A stretch of DNA of 64,000 nt from UBA7683 sp964643895 (GTDB taxonomy: Bacteria > Patescibacteriota > Saccharimonadia > Saccharimonadales > UBA7683). The notes under the pieces were generated by a model. That model made no database searches and was not told the origin of the DNA. It was given only the letters and a program-made list of their open reading frames with translations. The DNA lies in NCBI GenBank assembly GCA_964643895.1, contig CAZXUE010000002.1:22568-86567 (forward strand). The letters run 5' to 3'. Position 1 is the stretch's first letter, and every line of letters starts with the position of its first letter. Shown here piece by piece: positions 58,889-64,000 of the stretch. The position numbers and the translations under genes are program-made.

Positions 58889-59574
58889 TACAGGCCTCGT
58901 GGCTTTTGGCGCTTGTCTTTATAAGCTCTCGGCAGCATCTGTTCAGGGCGCCAGTTCTGGATGAGTTTGGGAAGGTCATCTTCCGCAAATTCCTGGTATT
59001 TGCCAGAAAGATTTTGGTACTCTCCTTCTACTTCGCCGGTTTCATAAAATACAAGTTGAGCGATACGCTCGCCAACAGGAAGAACAACACTATGATGCTG
59101 GTTCATGTTGTAGATTTCCATCGTCCAACGGTTGATGTAGCCTGGATCACCCCATCCAGCATCAAGGCAGCACGCAACACCGTTACGGCCCCACGTGCTG
59201 CGTGCTTGCATGGTGCTGGTGCCGGGCGCTTTAATGCCGATAAACTCGTTAGTATGAGCTAAAATTCGCTCGCCAGGACCGAGAATGATAATTGGGTGAT
59301 CTTCAGGGATTCCAGCTAGCAGCTTAATACCATGTGCATCACACCACTGTTTGTGTGGCTTCGCTTGGTGCGGACCGTCAAAGTAGCGATGAACATCATG
59401 CTCGTCAAACGGATTATAAATAGTACTTTTGGTGCTTCTTTCTGTTCGAAAGTACCATTCGCCGAGCGTTACATCAACACTACTGCCATTAATATGCTCT
59501 TCGATATAGGGGTACATTACAATATGCCCAGTCGAAATAGCCTTTTTTATTTGTGTATTACTGTAGACCCCCAC
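58888..59574 (-). CDS. dcd: dCTP deaminase (possibly bifunctional dCTP deaminase/dUTPase)
   Basis: About 228 residues. INGSSVDVTLGEWYFR, ILGPGERILAHTNEFI, STMQARSTWGRNGVACCLDA (Arg-Ser and catalytic Glu/Asp region), GWGDPGYINRWTMEIYNMNQ and VGERIAQLVFYETG match the trimeric dUTPase/Dcd fold. GTG at 59574 with GAGAGAGGG upstream is preferred, because an upstream ATG at 59625 coincides with a TACAAT -10 box. It supplies dUMP precursor to the ThyX fusion encoded next. Confidence 0.88.
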   Translation of the reverse strand: MGVYSNTQIKKAISTGHIVMYPYIEEHINGSSVDVTLGEWYFRTERSTKSTIYNPFDEHDVHRYFDGPHQAKPHKQWCDAHGIKLLAGIPEDHPIIILGPGERILAHTNEFIGIKAPGTSTMQARSTWGRNGVACCLDAGWGDPGYINRWTMEIYNMNQHHSVVLPVGERIAQLVFYETGEVEGEYQNLSGKYQEFAEDDLPKLIQNWRPEQMLPRAYKDKRQKPRGL

Positions 59575-59792
59575 GTTATTCCCTCTCTCGTTAACGGGCC
59601 CACTCTCCGTATGTAGTGATTTCATTGTATCAAATTGTCTGGGTCAATTACTATAGCAATGAGTGGAGATGTTTTTAGTGGGTGGTGCACTTGGGAGTGG
59701 AATGTACGGGGGAGATATGGCGAAGGCAAACTTATATGTTGGTTGTGGCCTGAGGTTTCGTAATAGAGATTGCTATCCCATATCATGGGCGT

Positions 59793-59828
59793 GTATCATT
59801 TTTCTCACGATCGTGAATAAAATGATAC
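59793..59828. terminator. Perfect nested palindrome downstream of tmk
   Basis: GTATCATTTT and AAAATGATAC enclose TCACGATCGTGA, itself palindromic. It is 28 bases past the tmk stop and can act as a bidirectional terminator. The rest of 59626-59855 holds no gene I would support. Confidence 0.65.
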
Positions 59829-59855
59829 ATTTAACTGTGGTGAAGTTCGAAGGCC

Positions 59856-60452
59856 TTAGATATTTAGCAGGCTAATTATTTTGTGGTGAATTGTTTGTGG
59901 GTCGGAGCTGGCATCGATGATGTGATAATTTTCTGATTTTGCAAGATTAAGATAGGCTTGTCTAATTTGTTCGAAGAAGGCTTTTCCTTGGCGTTCCCAA
60001 TGGTCTTTTTTGGCGCCGCTTTGATTGATGCGCTGCTCTGCAACTTCGACTGGTACTTCGAGCAGAATTTTAATATCGTAATCAAATCCATCTAGGGCAA
60101 AAACATTGATTGCCTGTATGTTCGCAAGCGGTACTCCTTGAACCGACTGATAGACATAACTACTTGGATAGGCACGGTCAGTAACGACCCATCTTCCGTT
60201 TGCAAGTGCCTGTTTGGTTTCAATAATATTTGCAGCTCGTCCTGCGGCGGTGAGAAGCGCATCGCTGATGGGGGGGTGATCATGAGGAGATTGTAAATGA
60301 AATTCGCGGAGAGCCTGGTAATAATCCGAACCGCCGGGCTCTCGAAGAAAGAGCGTGTCAATCTTTTGCTTTGAGAAGAATGTCTTTAGTAGTTCCACCT
60401 GAGTAGATTTACCAGTGCCATCGGTGCCTTCAAGAAAAAGTGATTTCGCCAT
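59856..60452 (-). CDS. tmk: Thymidylate kinase, stand-alone
   Basis: 198 residues from the ATG at 60452. P-loop EGTDGTGKSTQ, LFLREPGGSDYYQALR, AAGRAANIIETKQALANGRW, VTDRAYPSSYVYQ (DR motif). It phosphorylates dTMP to dTDP. TATAAT ends eight bases before the ATG without Shine-Dalgarno. It is the second dTMP kinase domain in the cluster. Confidence 0.93.
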   Translation of the reverse strand: MAKSLFLEGTDGTGKSTQVELLKTFFSKQKIDTLFLREPGGSDYYQALREFHLQSPHDHPPISDALLTAAGRAANIIETKQALANGRWVVTDRAYPSSYVYQSVQGVPLANIQAINVFALDGFDYDIKILLEVPVEVAEQRINQSGAKKDHWERQGKAFFEQIRQAYLNLAKSENYHIIDASSDPQTIHHKIISLLNI

Positions 60453-60554
60453 TAACACTAATTATATAGTGAATAGTGGACGGTGGATAGTATTAGAAAA
60501 CCCACCGTAAAGTGGGATTCTAAGATCTAACAGCTAACTAAGTTCTATAATCTA

Positions 60555-61583
60555 TTAAACTTCGCTCAGCGCAATCTTCACACCGGGGCCCATGGTAGTG
60601 GTCATGGTGATTTTTTGTAGGTAGATACCTTTTACGCTTGCTGGCTTAGCATCAGAGATTGCTTTTAGTACGACTTGCGCGTTTTGGGCGATCTGCTCTG
60701 GCTTGAAGCTGACTTTACCAACCGCCAAGTGGACGATTGATTGTTTATCAACACGGAACTCAACTTTACCCGCTTTAGCCTCTTTCACGGCATCAGCTAC
60801 TTTGGCGGTTACAGTGCCGCTCTTTGGGTTTGGCATTAAACCCTTTGGTCCCAAGATACGAGCGTATTTACCAAGCTTGGCCATGAGCTGTGGTGTGGCA
60901 ATTAGAACGTCAAAATCAAGTTGTTCTTTATCAAGTTGTTGTAAGAACTCGTCTTCACCCACAATATCAGCACCAGCCTTTTTAGCAGCTTCGTGTTGAT
61001 CTGCTGGAGCAAATACCGCAATGCGGATTGATTTACCGGTACCGTGAGGCAGTGCTACGGTAGCACGGATGTTTTGGTCGGCCTGACGCGGGTCAACGCC
61101 GAGATTAATATGAAGCTCTACCGAAGCATCAAACTTTACTGTGCTGGTTTTTGGCAGCAACTCGGCAGCTTCCTTCAACGTGTATTCTTTTGTTGTATCG
61201 ATCAGCTCATGAGCTTTTTTGTAGCCCTTGCTGCGGCGCTCTAAGCGAGAACGGGTTTTAGGAGCCGGACCCTTTTTGATACCAGCTTCACTTGGATCAA
61301 GCTCGCCACTAGCCACTTTCTCTTTACGTCCTTCTTTTTCAGCCTTTTCTTCAGCTTCTTTGAGTGCTTTGGCGCTGCGTTTACCGGCTTTCGCGATTGT
61401 CTTCTCGGCCTCGTCATCTTTAGCGTCAGTCGAAAGATCTGCGTTGTTTTCACTAGATCCCTCCACCCCGGTCGGGATGGCGGCACCTAAGAGTGCTGCT
61501 TCAATTTCAGCCACCGTATTCTTCTCAGAAACTTCCAGACCCAGCTTCTGTGCTTCTTCTAATAATTCTGCTTTCTTTGCCAT
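60555..61583 (-). CDS. rplA: Ribosomal protein uL1 with long N-terminal extension
   Basis: 342 residues; normal bacterial L1 is about 230. The L1 body (residues about 115-342) is clear: KGYKKAHELIDTTKEYTLKE, VELHINLGVDPRQADQNIRA, LPHGTGKSIRIAVFAPADQH, GPKGLMPNPKSGTVT. The extra 110 residues start with KKAELLEEAQKLGLEVSEKN, a HeH/SAP-like helix-extended-loop-helix, then an acidic stretch and a very lysine/glutamate-rich helix. The extension may add RNA or DNA contact. RBS AAGGAGAAA. Confidence 0.95.
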   Translation of the reverse strand: MAKKAELLEEAQKLGLEVSEKNTVAEIEAALLGAAIPTGVEGSSENNADLSTDAKDDEAEKTIAKAGKRSAKALKEAEEKAEKEGRKEKVASGELDPSEAGIKKGPAPKTRSRLERRSKGYKKAHELIDTTKEYTLKEAAELLPKTSTVKFDASVELHINLGVDPRQADQNIRATVALPHGTGKSIRIAVFAPADQHEAAKKAGADIVGEDEFLQQLDKEQLDFDVLIATPQLMAKLGKYARILGPKGLMPNPKSGTVTAKVADAVKEAKAGKVEFRVDKQSIVHLAVGKVSFKPEQIAQNAQVVLKAISDAKPASVKGIYLQKITMTTTMGPGVKIALSEV

Positions 61584-61661
61584 CTTTTTCTCCTTATCTC
61601 CGAGATTGGCACCTCGGTCGTGGTTCAAGCCCCAACCATACTAAGGCTAGGTCCCACGTTC

Positions 61662-62048
61662 TTATTTTTGATCAACTGTATGTAAAACTACCAGGCTGGC
61701 CATTGACCATAAATGAAGTGCTTCCCTTGGCGGTCCATCTGTGTCGCCATCGTATTTCTCATGAACAGTTCTAACTACTTCTTCCGGGTTGCGAGTGTCT
61801 CCAGTCAACAGGTAAAAAGCATTTGGTGGAAAAGCAACACCCTCGCCCATAACTCTTGTAGCATGGTCAGCTATCGAAGCCCGATGTGAGGCTATACGTT
61901 CTTCGTAATCGGTGATGGGTACGCCTTCATCATCACCAGATCGCTCTGCTCGAAGTGCTGTAAGTGCGCGAAAGTGACTATCAACAGCCAGTTGATTTCT
62001 GTCTGCGTAGTGATCTAGCCATTTTGAAAACTCGCCAGCCATGTTCAA
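61662..62048 (-). CDS. Unknown 128-residue protein inserted between rplK and rplA
   Basis: TTG at 62048 with AAGGG eight bases upstream, or ATG at 62042. The product is helical and charged (GEFSKWLDHYADRNQLAVDS, HFRALTALRAERSGDDEGVP, YEERIASHRASIADHATRVM). No recognised family. rplK and rplA are adjacent in nearly all bacteria, so this insertion is unusual and resembles the small genes in the ATP synthase operon. Confidence 0.65.
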   Translation of the reverse strand: MNMAGEFSKWLDHYADRNQLAVDSHFRALTALRAERSGDDEGVPITDYEERIASHRASIADHATRVMGEGVAFPPNAFYLLTGDTRNPEEVVRTVHEKYDGDTDGPPREALHLWSMASLVVLHTVDQK

Positions 62049-62053
62049 GCTTA

Positions 62054-62479
62054 TTACCCTTCGATCTCCACGCCCATTGAGCGGGCGGTGCCTGCGATTA
62101 CTTTTTTAGCAGCCTCGATATCATTTGCATTGAGGTAGTTCATTTTCTGTTCAGCAATTTCTGTTAACTGAGTATCGGTAATTTTACCAACTTTGGTTTT
62201 GTGAGATTCGCCTGAACCTTTTTGAATTCCCGCAGCTTTTCTGATGAGGTCATCAGCTGGAACACCGATAACATCAAAATCAAACGAACGATCATCGTAA
62301 ATACGCAGGTGTACGATTACGTCTGAGCCCATCATATCTTTAGTTTGGTCGTTAAACGGATTAATAAAATCCATCATATTAAGGCCGTATTGACCCAAGG
62401 TTGAGCCTACCGGAGGCCCTGCACTGGCTTTACCAGCTGGAATGCGAAGCTTTAGATTCGCAGTGATTTTCTTTGCCAT
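62054..62479 (-). CDS. rplK: Ribosomal protein uL11
   Basis: 141 residues. NLKLRIPAGKASAGPPVGST (N-terminal proline-rich loop that binds release factors and thiostrepton-type drugs), LGQYGLNMMDFINPFNDQTK, and GSGESHKTKVGKITDTQLTE with AGTARSMGVEIEG at the end. It binds the GTPase centre of 23S rRNA. Located between the small gene at 61662 and a decayed region. Confidence 0.98.
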   Translation of the reverse strand: MAKKITANLKLRIPAGKASAGPPVGSTLGQYGLNMMDFINPFNDQTKDMMGSDVIVHLRIYDDRSFDFDVIGVPADDLIRKAAGIQKGSGESHKTKVGKITDTQLTEIAEQKMNYLNANDIEAAKKVIAGTARSMGVEIEG

Positions 62480-62542
62480 TAAGTTGATTCCTTTGAACTA
62501 AATAATAAAGTGAAGCTATATCTTTAGTGCGTAACGGATTGA

Positions 62543-62707
62543 TTATACTATAGAACATGAACACTGTCCACTTTCTGATGTGGTCGCCCACTCTCGTGAT
62601 AGATCGACAGCTTCAATCTTCCGCAACTACTGAATGAAGCCAGCATGATCGAGATACTTGTCAGTAGTCTCTTCAAGCACTTGTTCATAAGTTCGTGTTG
62701 TGGAAGG
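62543..62707 (-). pseudogene. Possible remnant of a decayed small gene
   Basis: The 260 bases between the gene at 62739 and rplK carry no intact gene. One minus frame has protein-like sequence without a start (TTRTYEQVLEETTDKYLDHA), a stop at 62633, then in the same frame KIEAVDLSREWATTSESGQC ending at 62543. It may be the broken C-terminal continuation of the 62739 gene. Confidence 0.3.
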
Positions 62708-62738
62708 TTAGCGTTTAATTGATAGTACGACTTTGTGG

Positions 62739-63008
62739 CTAATAATCCTGGGTATGAATGAGGACTTCGTTGCCTATGAGCCCTTCTAGATACCGATACG
62801 ATCTAGCAGATGCGAGTTGCTCGCCGCTGTCAGGATTTGAGGCCCTATCGAATAGCTCTTGCAGCACTGTATCAAATTGTTCCACGTGGCCGTGTGCGAT
62901 AAGTTCTTGGCCAAGCATTTGTAGTTGCATAACACTGCTGGCTTTGAACGCAGCACAGTCTTGGTCGACTGATGGCAGAATAGCTGCTATCTTTTCAGAG
63001 CTAGGCAT
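62739..63008 (-). CDS. Unknown 89-residue protein inserted after nusG
   Basis: ATG at 63008, one base after the nusG stop, so coupled to it. Helical throughout (EKIAAILPSVDQDCAAFKAS, SVMQLQMLGQELIAHGHVEQ, FDTVLQELFDRASNPDSGEQ). Sequence beyond the stop looks like decayed coding DNA, so the protein may be truncated. No family recognised; another example of a small gene in a conserved operon. Confidence 0.65.
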   Translation of the reverse strand: MPSSEKIAAILPSVDQDCAAFKASSVMQLQMLGQELIAHGHVEQFDTVLQELFDRASNPDSGEQLASARSYRYLEGLIGNEVLIHTQDY

Positions 63009-63009
63009 G

Positions 63010-63552
63010 CTAGACCTTTTTTACCTGGAGGGCATCGAGTTCTACTGGGCTTTCGCGGCCGAACATGCTGACGAGGACTTTGAGCTTGCCTTTGGCGGCG
63101 TCGATTTCGTTGATGGCGCCGTCAAAGCCTTTGAATGGGCCGTCGATGATGCTGACAACTTCACCAACTGAGAAGTTAATGTTGTGCTTTGGATCTTCGG
63201 CGCCCATACGTTTAAGAATCTTGCTGATTTCATCGTCTGAAACTGGACTTGGATCGGTACCAGAGCCAACGAAGCCAGTTACGTTTGGCGTGTTGCGAAC
63301 AATGTACCAAACATCCTCGCCCATTTTCATCTGCACCAGTACATAGCCCTGGAAGATCTTTTTTTCAACAACCTTACGTTTGCCGTTTTTGATCTCAATT
63401 TGTTTTTCTTTCGGCACAATAACATCGAAGATCTTATCAGCCATATCAAGGCTTTCGGCGCGCTGCTTGATGCTCTCAGCTACTTTCTCTTCGTAGCCGC
63501 TGTAAGTGTGGATGGCGTACCATTGTTTGCTTGAATCGTATCGTTTGCTCAT
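63010..63552 (-). CDS. nusG: Transcription antitermination factor NusG
   Basis: 180 residues. NGN domain: QWYAIHTYSGYEEKVAESIK, IFDVIVPKEKQIEIKNGKRK, IFQGYVLVQMKMGEDVWYIV, RNTPNVTGFVGSG. KOW domain: FSVGEVVSIIDGPFKGFDGA with VSMFGRESPVELD. It links RNA polymerase to the ribosome and to Rho. Located next to secE as usual. Confidence 0.97.
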   Translation of the reverse strand: MSKRYDSSKQWYAIHTYSGYEEKVAESIKQRAESLDMADKIFDVIVPKEKQIEIKNGKRKVVEKKIFQGYVLVQMKMGEDVWYIVRNTPNVTGFVGSGTDPSPVSDDEISKILKRMGAEDPKHNINFSVGEVVSIIDGPFKGFDGAINEIDAAKGKLKVLVSMFGRESPVELDALQVKKV

Positions 63553-63577
63553 GAATGTTTCCTTGTAACTTTCTTAT

Positions 63578-63874
63578 CTACTTTAAAAATATTTCTTTGG
63601 CGAGTCTTTCAAAGCCGTAATCAAGGCCGCTTGTAAAAGCGGCAAACAGGGCTGAGAACAAAAATACAGTTAGCGTAAGCTTCCAGGCGGTTCTTCTGCT
63701 TGGCCAGGTAACCTGGCGAAGCTCGCGCCACGAGCTGATAAAGTAGCCGCGAAATGGCGAACGTAGAATGGTTCTGCGCAGAAACTTCCAAATTTTAGAA
63801 TTTCTAATTGGTGCAGTGATCTTTTTAAAGAAGTCTGCAATGTTTTTTCGAATCTTTTTAATTCGCTTGCCCAT
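63578..63874 (-). CDS. secE: Preprotein translocase subunit SecE
   Basis: 98 residues: a basic N-terminal extension of about 45 residues, the amphipathic helix YFISSWRELRQVTWPSRRTA, and one membrane helix (LTVFLFSALFAAFTSGLDYG). It clamps SecY in the translocon. The basic N-terminus is longer than the minimal 60-65-residue form. Confidence 0.95.
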   Translation of the reverse strand: MGKRIKKIRKNIADFFKKITAPIRNSKIWKFLRRTILRSPFRGYFISSWRELRQVTWPSRRTAWKLTLTVFLFSALFAAFTSGLDYGFERLAKEIFLK

Positions 63875-63898
63875 TATTGCCTCGATTATCTCTTAATT

Positions 63899-63921
63899 AA
63901 AAACAGAGCCTAATTTGGCTC
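63899..63921 (-). terminator. Intrinsic terminator ahead of secE
   Basis: GAGCC/GGCTC stem with a six-base loop and a T run on the minus strand. It lies just after a TATACT box, so it could be an attenuator for secE-nusG or the end of an upstream gene outside the window. Confidence 0.6.
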
Positions 63922-63930
63922 GTTAGGTCA

Positions 63931-63939
63931 AGTATAGCA
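63931..63939 (-). promoter_or_regulatory. Extended -10 of the secE-nusG operon
   Basis: TGC-TATACT on the minus strand; the -35 region falls inside the adjoining heptamer repeat. Confidence 0.4.
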
Positions 63940-63945
63940 TCGATT

Positions 63946-64000
63946 AATAGCAAATAGCAAATAGCAAATAGCAAATAGCAAATAGCAAATAGCAAATAGC
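63946..64000. repeat. Heptamer tandem repeat AATAGCA, running off the window
   Basis: Almost eight perfect copies of AATAGCA reach the end of the window. Perfect copies suggest recent slippage; length may vary between cells. Confidence 0.95.

Noticed and set aside
59659..59763. 34-codon tryptophan-rich frame on the plus strand
   Set aside because: No Shine-Dalgarno and only a poor -10 box; overlaps the dcd promoter region. Kept out of the feature list.
63946..64000. Repeat array considered as CRISPR
   Set aside because: Unit is 7 bases without spacers; it is a simple tandem repeat.
1..64000. Recoding of UGA as in some other CPR groups
   Set aside because: UGA ends several genes here (for example atpG and the AI-2E gene) and no gene needs UGA read-through.
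1..64000. Insertion sequences, prophage or CRISPR-Cas genes
   Set aside because: No transposase, integrase, phage structural or Cas motif was found; the only mobile-looking DNA is the palindromic repeat.

Overview
The window looks like chromosome from a Candidate Phyla Radiation (Patescibacteria) bacterium, most likely Candidatus Saccharibacteria. The reasons are small, tightly packed genes, a standard code with all three stops in use, many lineage-type small proteins of unknown function, unusual fusions, RecR and DnaX without their zinc cysteines, and a CysS with the QIGN variant of HIGH. I infer this from gene style; no marker gene was searched. The sequence is a draft scaffold with three 10-N gaps (3641, 16650, 33558).

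Layout. 1-5904: F1Fo ATP synthase operon (atpF partial, H, A, G, D, C) with three unrelated small genes threaded between atpA/atpG, atpG/atpD and atpD/atpC. 5918-10700: a frameshifted small gene, a carbonic-anhydrase-like protein, a membrane protein, a Dus-HAD fusion, and a strongly promoted, highly structured RNA that encodes a 52-residue CxxCxGxG protein on the minus strand. 10704-21720: a UvrD-type helicase/nuclease split by an in-frame TAA, NUDIX, DapD (misassembled), GNAT, queA, a VIT1/CCC1 transporter, GIY-YIG and tRNA-Gln. 21900-33720: a long structured leader plus ABC exporter, a DrrAB-like ABC pair, and a 1409-residue secreted fibronectin-III protein in an operon with a MacB-like ABC transporter. 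33726-47215: cell envelope genes (PBP1A, a flippase-like protein, glycosyltransferases), an AI-2E-family protein, cysS carrying an inserted repeat, two tiny genes (one a six-cysteine peptide), NrnA-like DHH, a transglutaminase-like protein, recR and ybaB. 47326-53223: dnaB, dnaX, tdk, an EEP nuclease and a threonine-dehydratase-like enzyme behind an isoleucine-rich leader peptide and attenuator. 53449-63874: ribosomal stalk genes (rplL, rplJ with an L10-type leader), a divergent pair of leader-controlled small genes, a dTMP supply cluster (a thymidylate kinase-ThyX fusion, dcd, a second tmk), then rplA, rplK, nusG and secE, again with small unknown genes inserted.

Three themes recur. First, small unknown proteins with good Shine-Dalgarno sites are inserted in otherwise conserved operons (ATP synthase, nusG-rplK-rplA). 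Second, several genes lack a Shine-Dalgarno site but have a TATAAT-like box, often preceded by TGN, ending 6-9 bases before the start codon, which suggests leaderless transcripts. Third, consensus promoters (TTGACA, 16-18 bases, TATAAT-like) drive structured leaders, leader peptides with terminators, or small RNAs; these are the best candidates for undescribed regulation.

Four genes (dapD, the GNAT at 17865, the gene at 21916 and the ABC exporter at 22977) are visibly GC-richer than their neighbours and have strong hairpins around them, suggesting transfer, perhaps from actinobacteria.
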